From assembly GCA_964351855.1 (NCBI GenBank), contig CAYGQD010000082.1:1-26211 (forward strand): DNA of 26,211 bases. The letters run 5' to 3'. Below, in pieces: positions 17,260 to 24,693 of the stretch. A program made the position numbers and the translations under genes. Every line of letters starts with the position of its first letter. Position 1 is the stretch's first letter. The notes beneath the pieces were generated by a model. That model was not told the origin of the DNA. It made no database searches and saw nothing but the letters and a program-made list of their open reading frames with translations. This DNA is from JBCDHN01 sp964351855. GTDB lineage: Bacteria > Verrucomicrobiota > Verrucomicrobiia > Verrucomicrobiales > DEV007.

Positions 17260-17284
17260 ACCCGCTTGCTCAAGCGGGTTTTTT
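17260..17284 (+). terminator. Intrinsic (rho-independent) terminator of the polysaccharide operon
   Basis: CCCGCTT (17261-17267), a GCTC loop and AAGCGGG (17272-17278) form a perfect 7-base stem, followed directly by a run of six T (17279-17284). The stem could extend by an outer A-T pair. It sits just after the GT4 gene and before the DUF971 start, so it closes the operon that begins near 7689. Confidence 0.9.
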
Positions 17285-17301
17285 CGTGCCTAGTTTCCGG
17301 C

Positions 17302-17613
17302 ATGACTGCCCCTGAAGACATCCAGATTATTGGTGATGTGGTTGCGATTCGCTGGACGGACCAATCCGAAGACTACCTTCCCCATGAGCGGCTCCGTGCT
17401 TATTCTCCCAGTGCCGAGCAACAAGGTGAGAAGGATCTGTTAGGGAATCAATACGGAGGCACGGATCAATCGGAGTTCCCGGGAGTCACGGTCACCCGCT
17501 GGCAACCGATTGGAGGCTACGCCATTCAGTTTTTCTTTAGCGATGGTCATCAAACCGGAATTTATTCCTTTGATTATCTGAAAAAAATCGCCAAGTCCCT
17601 GTCTTCTTCCTAG
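17302..17613 (+). CDS. DUF971 (GBBH-like N-terminal domain) protein
   Basis: This 103-residue single-domain protein fits the DUF971 / gamma-butyrobetaine-hydroxylase-like N-terminal family: VVAIRWTDQSEDYLPHERLRAYSPSAE, then VTRWQPIGGYAIQFFFSDGHQTGIYSFDYL. The frame is open back to a TTG at 17266, but that lies inside the terminator hairpin, so ATG 17302 is the start. Stand-alone bacterial members are common and of unclear function; a link to iron-sulfur assembly has been proposed because they often occur near mrp. Nothing here shows the role. The sulfatase follows 15 bases later and may be co-transcribed. Confidence 0.85.
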   Translation: MTAPEDIQIIGDVVAIRWTDQSEDYLPHERLRAYSPSAEQQGEKDLLGNQYGGTDQSEFPGVTVTRWQPIGGYAIQFFFSDGHQTGIYSFDYLKKIAKSLSSS

Positions 17614-17628
17614 CCTGCATTTCTCGTT

Positions 17629-19317
17629 ATGAAAACCTCCACGCTTTTTGTCTCCCTGTTTGCCATTGCGACTGGTCTCCTTCACGCGGCGGAGAAGCCC
17701 AACATGATCTACATCCTTTCGGATGACATGGGCTTCTCTGACATCGGTTGCTACGGCAGTGAAATCGATACTCCAAACCTTGACCAATTGGCCGAAGACG
17801 GTCTGCGATACACGCAGTTTTATAACACCGCCCGTTGTTGCCCCACCCGAGCGAGCCTACTAACAGGACTGTATCCTCATCAAGCCGGCATCGGACACAT
17901 GATGGAGGATCGAGGTCATGAGGGCTATCGAGGCGATTTGAACCGAAAAAGTGTTACGATTCCTGAGGTTCTCAAATCAGCGGGTTACCGGAGTTATCTT
18001 TCCGGAAAATGGCACGTCACGCCGAAAACCAATCCGTCAACCGAGGAAGAGAAATACAACTGGCCTCTCCAGAGAGGCTTCGACCGATTCTACGGGACGA
18101 TCCACGGGGCGGGAAGCTTCTTTGATCCCAATTCCTTGACGAGAGACAATACACTCATCTCTCCTTACGCGGATCCTGAGTATCAGCCAGAAGCATTTTA
18201 CTATACGGATGCGATTAGCGACCATGCCGTTCGCTTCATTCGTGAACATCACCTCGAACATGGCGAACAACCGTTTTTTCTCTATGTTTCCTACACGGCG
18301 GCTCACTGGCCGATGCACGCCAAGGAAGACGATATCGCCAAATACAAAGGGAAGTATGATGCGGGTTACGATGCGATCAGAAATCAGCGCTACCAACGCA
18401 TGTTAGAGTTGGGGTTGATTGACGAAGAATCGACCGTGAACTGGCCGATCCCCGATAGTTGGAAAGAAACCGAGTATCTCGACTGGGACATTCGCAACAT
18501 GGAAGTCTACGCTGCGATGGTGGATTCTATGGATCAGGGGATTGGCAAAATCATCGATGCTCTCAAGCAGATCGGAGAATTCGAAAACACCCTAATCTGT
18601 TATCTGCAAGACAATGGAGGTTGTGCGGAAAACTATGGACGCAGCGGGGGCCCCGGTGGAGAACGATCCGCTTCCCCTACTCTCCCCCCGCTTCCGGACG
18701 AGCATTTGCAGGTGGACATGAATCCTAAACAGACGCGCGACGGTTACGTAGTGCGCCGTGGAAAAGGGGTCATGGCCGGAGCGGCTGATACCTTAATTGG
18801 CTATGGAAAAGGTTGGGCAACGGTTTCCAATACACCGTTTCGGGAATACAAACACTGGACTCATGAGGGCGGAATTGCGACTCCTCTGATTGCTCACTGG
18901 CCAAATGCGATTCAGCGCGACGGCGAATTGGATCATACTCCAGGTCATCTGATCGATCTAATGGCAACTGCTGTGGAGATTTCCGGCGCTACCTATCCGG
19001 AAGTCTATCATGACAACCAAACGATCCTTCCCATGGAGGGAACGAGTCTGGTCCCTACATTTTCCGGGGAAACGATCGAACGCGAGGCTCTCTACTGGGA
19101 GCACGAAGGAAACCGGGCCGTTCGGGTGGGCGACTACAAGCTGGTTGCCAAAGGAGCCAAAGGCGAATGGGAACTCTACAATATTGCCAAAGATCGATCT
19201 GAGCAGAACAACCTTGCCGAAGCAGATCCCGAGCGGGCGAAGGCTTTGGCCGACATGTGGCAGGCTTACGCGGAACGCGCCCATGTTCTTCCCCTGAATC
19301 CTCGAAACAAACCCTGA
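17629..19317 (+). CDS. Secreted type I sulfatase (arylsulfatase family)
   Basis: This 562-residue protein has a signal peptide (about residues 1-20, MKTSTLFVSLFAIATGLLHA) with an Ala-rich cleavage site. PNMIYILSDDMGFSDIGCYG gives the metal-binding Asp32-Asp33. CCPTRASLLTG is the sulfatase signature, with Cys70 as the residue converted to formylglycine. SGKWHVT, HWPMHA and YLQDNGGCAENYG are further conserved blocks. It hydrolyses sulfate esters, probably of sulfated glycans, in the periplasm or outside. The maturation enzyme (anSME or FGE) is not in this window. The gene is convergent with the GNAT gene, with only 23 bases between. Confidence 0.95.
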   Translation: MKTSTLFVSLFAIATGLLHAAEKPNMIYILSDDMGFSDIGCYGSEIDTPNLDQLAEDGLRYTQFYNTARCCPTRASLLTGLYPHQAGIGHMMEDRGHEGYRGDLNRKSVTIPEVLKSAGYRSYLSGKWHVTPKTNPSTEEEKYNWPLQRGFDRFYGTIHGAGSFFDPNSLTRDNTLISPYADPEYQPEAFYYTDAISDHAVRFIREHHLEHGEQPFFLYVSYTAAHWPMHAKEDDIAKYKGKYDAGYDAIRNQRYQRMLELGLIDEESTVNWPIPDSWKETEYLDWDIRNMEVYAAMVDSMDQGIGKIIDALKQIGEFENTLICYLQDNGGCAENYGRSGGPGGERSASPTLPPLPDEHLQVDMNPKQTRDGYVVRRGKGVMAGAADTLIGYGKGWATVSNTPFREYKHWTHEGGIATPLIAHWPNAIQRDGELDHTPGHLIDLMATAVEISGATYPEVYHDNQTILPMEGTSLVPTFSGETIEREALYWEHEGNRAVRVGDYKLVAKGAKGEWELYNIAKDRSEQNNLAEADPERAKALADMWQAYAERAHVLPLNPRNKP

Positions 19318-19340
19318 CTGAAAGTAGACACCACCATTCT

Positions 19341-19850
19341 CTACCAGGTTTTGGCATAGAGAAGACTATCGAGATTCTGTCCATCCTTCACAACGTTCTT
19401 TCGCAATCGGCCTTCAAGCACAAACCCGGCTTTTTCCAAGACTCGCGCGGAAGCGGGATTGGAAGAGAACGGTTCTGCATAGATTCGTAAAAGCTCGAAC
19501 TGTTGTTGAACGAAGTTTGTGTAGAGCGACACGGCTTGGCTGACGATTCCGCGTCCCCAATACGCTTGGCCCAGCCAGTATCCGAGTTCGGCCGTTTTGC
19601 GGTGGACGCCTTCCCCTGGATGGATGCCAATCACCCCAATGCAGTCGTGGCCCTGGCAGATTCCGAAATTGAGGCCGAGCGGCTGCCCGGTTCCGTATTG
19701 GATCCAAGCCAAAGCGTCTGCCACCGTATAAGGATGGGGAAAGCTATCCCGTAGATACAACCAGACCTGGCGATCATTGGCATGCCGAGCCATGGAATCC
19801 GCATCTGATTCCTGAAGCGGCCTCAGTTGATATTCGTCAAATTCCAGCAT
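19341..19850 (-). CDS. GNAT acetyltransferase, RimJ/RimL-like
   Basis: This protein of 169 residues has the standard GNAT_3 layout: YQLRPLQESDADSMARHANDRQVW at the N-terminus, IGVIGIHPGEGVHRKTAELGYWLGQAYWGRGIVSQAV as the acetyl-CoA region, and LRIYAEPFSSNPASARVLEKAGFVLEGRLRKNV as the C-terminal block. Members acetylate N-termini of ribosomal proteins or small amines and antibiotics; the substrate is not known here. The frame is open to an ATG at 19871, but ATG 19850 (overlapping the SIS-protein stop by 14 bases) gives the usual family start. It is probably co-transcribed with the upstream SIS gene. Confidence 0.88.
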   Translation of the reverse strand: MLEFDEYQLRPLQESDADSMARHANDRQVWLYLRDSFPHPYTVADALAWIQYGTGQPLGLNFGICQGHDCIGVIGIHPGEGVHRKTAELGYWLGQAYWGRGIVSQAVSLYTNFVQQQFELLRIYAEPFSSNPASARVLEKAGFVLEGRLRKNVVKDGQNLDSLLYAKTW

Positions 19851-21378
19851 CAGCGTTTCGCAAGATGGCATCGACTGTCTTGAGGACGATCGCTTCGTTC
19901 GGCTGAAGGCTTTCCTTTTGGTTGAGGAGAACCGTTGCCACTTCGTAGTAGTCTGAATCGATCGCGTGTCGGTTCTTAAGAAGCAATCGAACGTAGCGAA
20001 TACTCCGATCGATCAGCTTAAAGTTATTCGCGCTCACAAAGGTCATCACGTTATCGGCATAGCGCCCCAGTCTTCCCATCACGAGAGTGGAATGGGTATT
20101 GAGAAGGAGCTTTAAGAGAAGGTTCTCGCCCAAAAAATCGATCTCCTCAGGCACCGGAATTTTCCAGTGAAGATCCTGGAATCGCCACTCGATCTCGTGA
20201 CCTGAGCGCGAGATTTGGAACAGGTGCTGCTTAACTCCCTTCAACCTCCTCTCCCGATCCTCGATTCCCTGGCTGGAGAAATCGAACTTCTGGAGCGCGT
20301 CAACGTTGGTGAGGTGGCTGAGCTCTCCCCATTCCAGAGGGCGGGCAGGACGTCCGAGGAGTTGCAGCCACGCTTCTTCCGGCGTTTCAGCCGACGGGAT
20401 TTGGAGATAGCAGTTGGAAGGTGGCTCTTGCTGACCGACTCGCTCAAATGGCGTTAGGGTGAAGGTCGGTGAACGCTCCGTCGTGTCCGTGAGAACCGTA
20501 ATTCCATAAGGGCCGGGATCGTAGAGAACAAATTCGCCCGCCTGATAGGTGTTCGCTTCCGCAACGATGAAGGCTTCGAGGCCTGACCAATCGACGGTCT
20601 CGATCGCCCATTCGCGCCAACCCTGAAAGTCGCTCGCCATTCGTTCGGAATTCTCGCCAAACTTCATCGCCCATCCAATCGCGGCCATTAAGACGGTGCT
20701 GGCCTGCATCCTGGTGCTGCCACTCAACGCCATGGGACCAACCGCCAAGTTGATCTTCCGGATGCCCGAGTTCTCGATCACTTTGCGCGAGCGCTCCACG
20801 TGCTTGATCAACTCCACATCAGGATTGCAATAGAGGAAAAAGGGAAGCTCGGACGAGATTTTGGCGGCGGCTTCGGTAGCTCCAATGACAAAGGGAGTCT
20901 CGCCGCCTTCTGTGGACGCGATGAGCAAATCTCCCTCGGCGAACCCTAGCTCGCGCAGCTGTCGCTCGCCAAAATCGGGCCGATCCTCAAAGCGCTCGAT
21001 CGAACGAATCAAGGCCGCGTCGCCACCGGCCATGAAGCCCACCACATTGGATTCGTTCGCCCCTGGCAACAGACCCCGCCGCGCAAAAATCTCCACGGAA
21101 ATCGAGAGCCGCCCGGTCGCTCCACAGCCGCAGAGGAAAACCCGATTTCCGCGATCAATTGTCGCTCGAATCGCTCGTGCCATCGGCTCCAACACAGGAA
21201 GACGATCTTCCAAAAGGTTCACCGCATTCTCGTCCACCGAGCGCAACGCCTCGATCGCCCGGGGAAGATCATTGGTCGCCCAATCCGAGAGATGCGCGGT
21301 CTTCGGATGAGGACGTTCCGTATCCAGAACTCCCAACTGAAACTGTGAAGCGACTGCGAGGAACTCCGGATCTGACAT
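19837..21378 (-). CDS. MurQ/GCKR-like SIS-domain sugar-phosphate-binding protein
   Basis: This is a 513-residue protein. Residues about 50-235 are a SIS domain close to MurQ and to glucokinase regulatory protein: FLCGCGATGRLSISVEIFAR (81-100), MAGGDAALIRSIERFEDR (116-133), STEGGETPFVIGATEAA and VGPMALSGSTRMQAST (213-228). LLLNTHSTLVMGRLGRYADNVM (424-445) and NNFKLIDRSIRYVRLLL match the MurQ C-terminal helices. Between lie about 180 extra residues, which make it far longer than MurQ (about 300) and more like GCKR with a second SIS-like part. The Glu after GTSGRL that acts as a catalytic acid in E. coli MurQ seems to be Phe98 here, so etherase activity is doubtful. A sugar-phosphate sensor or regulator is the alternative. 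It is probably co-transcribed with the GNAT gene. Confidence 0.8.
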   Translation of the reverse strand: MSDPEFLAVASQFQLGVLDTERPHPKTAHLSDWATNDLPRAIEALRSVDENAVNLLEDRLPVLEPMARAIRATIDRGNRVFLCGCGATGRLSISVEIFARRGLLPGANESNVVGFMAGGDAALIRSIERFEDRPDFGERQLRELGFAEGDLLIASTEGGETPFVIGATEAAAKISSELPFFLYCNPDVELIKHVERSRKVIENSGIRKINLAVGPMALSGSTRMQASTVLMAAIGWAMKFGENSERMASDFQGWREWAIETVDWSGLEAFIVAEANTYQAGEFVLYDPGPYGITVLTDTTERSPTFTLTPFERVGQQEPPSNCYLQIPSAETPEEAWLQLLGRPARPLEWGELSHLTNVDALQKFDFSSQGIEDRERRLKGVKQHLFQISRSGHEIEWRFQDLHWKIPVPEEIDFLGENLLLKLLLNTHSTLVMGRLGRYADNVMTFVSANNFKLIDRSIRYVRLLLKNRHAIDSDYYEVATVLLNQKESLQPNEAIVLKTVDAILRNADAGI

Positions 21379-21464
21379 TACGCTTACTTTACCACCGACC
21401 TCCCTCGAATTCCTGACATTTTAGCCCCCCCGAAACAAATTTCTGGCGACGTTGCAAGCCGATC

Positions 21465-21758
21465 CTAACTCACGGAATCGGGCTCTTCGATCCTCTGGCG
21501 TTTCCGATTCTCCTCGCGCAGTTCCTCCACTTTACGAAACCGCCAAGCAAACCAGCCAAAGCGAGCATTTTGGAAGGTTCTGGGCTTCGCCGGCATCCCT
21601 ACCAGACTGACGGCGAAGGTGATCCCGTTGTCTGACCAGCAATCTTCAATGCAATACAGATCGTTCTCGATCGGATGTTTCCCCCCATGAATCCGCACAC
21701 CGAGAGGGTCAATGTCCCGGTCATTCACACAGATCACTTTGTCTCCTGGTTCAAACAT
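21465..21758 (-). CDS. Small protein of unknown function
   Basis: This 97-residue protein is not recognised. The N-terminal half reads as small beta strands (MFEPGDKVICVNDRD, then DLYCIEDCWSDNGITFAVSLVG), suggesting an SH3- or KOW-like barrel. FGWFAWRFRKVEELREENRKRQR is an aromatic then strongly basic helix. No signal peptide or membrane segment is present. The protein-like composition and its place between two genes on the same strand support coding. It lies 86 bases upstream of the SIS gene and could be in its operon. Function unknown. Confidence 0.65.
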   Translation of the reverse strand: MFEPGDKVICVNDRDIDPLGVRIHGGKHPIENDLYCIEDCWSDNGITFAVSLVGMPAKPRTFQNARFGWFAWRFRKVEELREENRKRQRIEEPDSVS

Positions 21759-21904
21759 GGATCGCAGATCTCAGAGTTCCCTGCAAAATAGTAAAAACCG
21801 GGCGCTTTTCCAGTCGAAACCGATTCGGAATCGCGATTGGGCCGCCAAAACGGCGAAGAGAATCGCTTTGATCTTATCTCTCATTCGCTGTTAGTTGAGT
21901 GATC

Positions 21905-22213
21905 ATGATCGAATTTATCAAGAAAACGATGTTGGCGGGAATTGGAGCAACGGTCGTCACGAAAGAAGCGGTCGAGAAGCAGCTCCAGGAACTGGTCGAC
22001 AAAGGAAAGATCACCACGGAAGAGGCGAAGAGCACCGCTGAGAAAATCACCGATCAAGGCCGTGAAGAGTATGCCAAAGTCAAAACGGATACGGAACATT
22101 TCATCGAAGAACTGCTGCAGCGCGGTAACCTTATCACGCGCTCCCAGTTCGAAGAACTGAATGCGCGAGTCGCCGCTCTGGAGGCAAAACAGGGCTCCAC
22201 AGAGACGTCCTAA
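21905..22213 (+). CDS. Phasin-like (PhaF/PhaI-type) coiled-coil protein
   Basis: This protein of 102 residues starts MIEFIKKTMLAGIGATVVTKEAVEKQLQELVDKGKITTEEAK, continues as a long helix, and ends NLITRSQFEELNARVAALEAKQG. This is the layout of the polyhydroxyalkanoate granule-associated phasin family (short amphipathic start, helical middle, C-terminal leucine-zipper segment). The track-like longer start is a GTG at 21899; ATG 21905 is preferred because it gives the family start. It lies 48 bases before the UbiB-like kinase. Many such proteins occur in organisms without PHA synthase, so granule binding is only a possibility. Confidence 0.82.
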   Translation: MIEFIKKTMLAGIGATVVTKEAVEKQLQELVDKGKITTEEAKSTAEKITDQGREEYAKVKTDTEHFIEELLQRGNLITRSQFEELNARVAALEAKQGSTETS

Positions 22214-22261
22214 GGTTCTCGCTTTCTCCGGGAACTCCCCTTCCCTTTTTGAACACCGCTT

Positions 22262-23917
22262 TTGAAACCGTTCCAACTCTGGGCCAACATGGTCCGCGCT
22301 CCGGAAATCGTCAGTGTGCTGGCGAGACACGGTTTTGACGAAATTCTGGAACGCGTTGGCGTCCCCGCGCGGCTCCGAAAACACATTCGGAGTGAGTCCT
22401 CTCACCTGAACATGTGGCAGCGGATTCGGGTCACGCTCGAAGAACTGGGCCCCACCTTCGTTAAGCTCGGACAAATCCTGAGCACACGGCCAGACGTCCT
22501 CCCGGAGGCGCTCATCCTGGAGCTGCGGCTTCTTCGCGACCATGTCAAACCGGCTCCGTGGGAAGACGTCCAGAAAGTGCTCCTTGAAGAACTCAATGGC
22601 CCAATTGAACAGTTTTTTCAGGAAGTCGAGGGTGAAGCAATCGCGAGCGGCTCCCTGGGCCAGGTTCACCGCGCACGGAGGGCTGGGAGCGGTCAAGTCG
22701 TGGCGATCAAGATTCAGCGCCCGGGAATTCGCCGCGATATTGAGGCGGACTTCAACTTCATCTCCTGGTTTGCCAAAGAGATTCATCAGCGGGTTAAAGA
22801 ACTGACACCGTATGATCTCCCCGATGTGATTAGTGAGATCCGGCAGGCGATGAACCAGGAATTGGACTTCAAGATCGAAGCCCGCAACGCGACCTATTTC
22901 AATCAGATCAATCCCTATGTGGACGAGATCTTCGCTCCGAAGATCGACGAAGAACTGTCCACCAGTCGGGTCCTGGTAATGGATTGGGTGGAAGGAAGTT
23001 CTCCAGCTGAAGCTCAACTCACACCCGAGCAGGGTCGACGGCTGGCCCGGTTGGGCGGGCGTTCCGTGTTTCACCAAATGCTGTTGGTCGGCTTTTTCCA
23101 CGGTGATCCCCATAGTGGCAATATTTTCATCACTCCGGATCAACGGATCTGCTTTATCGATTGGGGCCTAGCCGGTCAGCTCACCCGCGAAATGCGCTAC
23201 TTCCTGGCGGATCTCTTCAGCGCGATCGCGACGCAAGATGCAGAGAAAGTCGTCCGCACCGTGAGCGGCCATCATTCCGGTTATTTGCGGGTAGACCGGA
23301 CTAAGCTGGAGAAAGAAGTCGCCTTCGTCTTGCGGAAGTATCAACGCTTCGAACTGAAGCGAGCAGTGATTGGCGGGGTGATGATCGAGCTGCTCTTCGT
23401 CTTTGGAACCAATGGAATCCACCTGGCCCGTGACTACAGCTTGCTGGCCAAGGCGGTCATCTCGATCGAAGAAGCGGGCCAAGCGATGGACCCGGACTTC
23501 GATCTGCGGACCATTGCGGAACCGTTTATGAAGCGGCTCGACTGGGAGCGCTGGAATCCCTCCACCATCGCGGCACAAAGCTGGACGTCCGCAGCCTTGC
23601 TCATGGACAAGCTTCGCGATATTCCCTCAGAGATCCAACGCCTCCTTCTACGACTCGAAGACGGCGACTTGGGAGTCAACGTGAAGATGAGCGGGCTGGA
23701 ATCGATGGAGGACGAAATCGATCAGGCCACGAATCGCCTCACCCTGGCGGTAGTGGTCGCGGCGCTCATCATCGGCTCCTCACTCTTGATTCATGCAAAA
23801 ATCCCGCCGCTTCTCTTCGGAGGCGTCTCCGCGATCGGCATCACCGGCTATGTGATTTCGGCCCTCGTCGCGTTTTGGATTATCTTTGATATCCTGCGAA
23901 ACGGAAGGCACAAATAG
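22262..23917 (+). CDS. ABC1/UbiB-family atypical kinase (AarF-like)
   Basis: This 551-residue protein has the family's hallmark KxGQ motif in TFVKLGQILSTRPDVLP (Lys68, Gln71), the A-rich loop AIASGSLGQV, the lysine in VVAIKIQRPG, FFHGDPHSGNIF and IDWGLAGQ. Two hydrophobic segments near the C-terminus (TLAVVVAALIIGSSLLIHA and GGVSAIGITGYVISALVAFW) anchor it in the membrane. UbiB/Coq8 members are ATPases or kinases that support isoprenoid quinone synthesis by extracting lipids; a role with menaquinone or another prenyl lipid is likely. The start is a TTG at 22262 without a good Shine-Dalgarno sequence; the next in-frame ATG (22289) would remove nine residues. It is probably co-transcribed with the phasin-like gene. 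Confidence 0.93.
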   Translation: MKPFQLWANMVRAPEIVSVLARHGFDEILERVGVPARLRKHIRSESSHLNMWQRIRVTLEELGPTFVKLGQILSTRPDVLPEALILELRLLRDHVKPAPWEDVQKVLLEELNGPIEQFFQEVEGEAIASGSLGQVHRARRAGSGQVVAIKIQRPGIRRDIEADFNFISWFAKEIHQRVKELTPYDLPDVISEIRQAMNQELDFKIEARNATYFNQINPYVDEIFAPKIDEELSTSRVLVMDWVEGSSPAEAQLTPEQGRRLARLGGRSVFHQMLLVGFFHGDPHSGNIFITPDQRICFIDWGLAGQLTREMRYFLADLFSAIATQDAEKVVRTVSGHHSGYLRVDRTKLEKEVAFVLRKYQRFELKRAVIGGVMIELLFVFGTNGIHLARDYSLLAKAVISIEEAGQAMDPDFDLRTIAEPFMKRLDWERWNPSTIAAQSWTSAALLMDKLRDIPSEIQRLLLRLEDGDLGVNVKMSGLESMEDEIDQATNRLTLAVVVAALIIGSSLLIHAKIPPLLFGGVSAIGITGYVISALVAFWIIFDILRNGRHK

Positions 23918-23920
23918 CCA

Positions 23921-23940
23921 AGTCTGCACGGCTGCTGACT
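23921..23940. terminator. Possible bidirectional hairpin between convergent genes
   Basis: AGTC-T-GCA, a four-base CGGC loop and TGC-T-GACT form a 7-pair stem with one T-T mismatch. It fills the short gap between the UbiB stop and the lipoprotein stop and overlaps the latter. Neither side has a T-run, so it is weak as an intrinsic terminator. Confidence 0.35.
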
Positions 23941-24544
23941 AGCTCCCTGACTTCGCCTTTTCTTTGGCAACCAACCCGCGGAACTTCGCCTTCAGCTTCT
24001 CTTTCGTCTCCTCGTTTTTTTCCCCGATGGTTCTGGCCAGAGCGGTGAGCATGGCGGCGTCTTGGCCGGACGTCATTTCTGACATCACTTCGTAAGTCGT
24101 CATTCCTTCGGGTTCCATGCCGGATTTGGCCAAGGCTTGATCAGCGATTGCTTTGAGTTCGGGATCTTCAGCCGCCGCCTGGTAAACACCATTCGGCAGT
24201 CCACTGCACTCATCCAAGAGGAATTTGCGAGCGGAGAGCGTGCTTTCGAGCCGGTTGAGAAAGGCTTCCTTTTTCTCAGAAGATGTCTTGGCCAACATCT
24301 CGCCTGCGGCTCGCAATGGGGAAGGCGTTCCCGAAGCGAGCTTCTCTTCAATCTCAGGAAGGTGCTCCAAGGTCATCTCGACGGCGGAACCATGAGTGGC
24401 GATCAAGCGGACCAATTCGGCATCGGTCTCGACTTCGGTTCCGGTTGAGGGATCGGCAGGTGCTTCCTGCGAGCAGGCAATGATCCCCATCATGCCAAGG
24501 AGAAAGATGGAAGAGCGGAAGGCGATGGCCAAGGCGGGTTTCAT
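23939..24544 (-). CDS. Lipoprotein of unknown function
   Basis: This protein of 201 residues starts at ATG 24544. The frame is open upstream to 24658, but only the 24544 start gives a proper lipoprotein signal: MKPALAIAFRSSIFLLGMMGIIAC, with the lipobox cysteine at residue 24 followed by SQEAPADPSTGTEVE. The mature part is helical and acidic to neutral with a Lys-rich end (EKNEETKEKLKAKFRGLVAKEKAKSGS). No known domain is recognised. It is probably tethered to the inner or outer membrane, facing the periplasm. It is divergent from the amidase gene, so a cell-envelope role is possible but not shown. Confidence 0.8.
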   Translation of the reverse strand: MKPALAIAFRSSIFLLGMMGIIACSQEAPADPSTGTEVETDAELVRLIATHGSAVEMTLEHLPEIEEKLASGTPSPLRAAGEMLAKTSSEKKEAFLNRLESTLSARKFLLDECSGLPNGVYQAAAEDPELKAIADQALAKSGMEPEGMTTYEVMSEMTSGQDAAMLTALARTIGEKNEETKEKLKAKFRGLVAKEKAKSGS

Positions 24545-24693
24545 AACGGTAGGATAGGCTGCTTTCCGGCTTGGGAGCAATCCTGTTTTTTGGTCGATTT
24601 TTTTGCCAAGCTTGAGGTTGCCAGAAAGCTTCCAACCCCTCACACTAAAGCCCATCACCCCTGTTACTGTTTGAACTCTTAGGAGGACTACTT
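24545..24693. promoter_or_regulatory. Divergent intergenic region with strong Shine-Dalgarno for the amidase
   Basis: These 149 bases separate the lipoprotein and amidase genes and should hold both promoters. AGGAGG at 24681-24686, 7 bases before ATG 24694, is the only textbook Shine-Dalgarno sequence in the window. T-rich tracts lie at about 24582-24604. TTGCCA (24618-24623) is a possible -35 box, but no convincing -10 follows at a good spacing. Confidence 0.5.

Noticed and set aside
21842..21894. Short GCCG/CGGC hairpin and a 60-codon plus-strand frame before the phasin-like gene
   Set aside because: The stem is four pairs, and the frame has no start context or protein-like features.
21881..23143. 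A 420-codon open frame on the minus strand opposite the UbiB-like gene
   Set aside because: It lies wholly antisense to a gene with unmistakable kinase motifs and has no recognisable domain; it follows from codon bias on the opposite strand.
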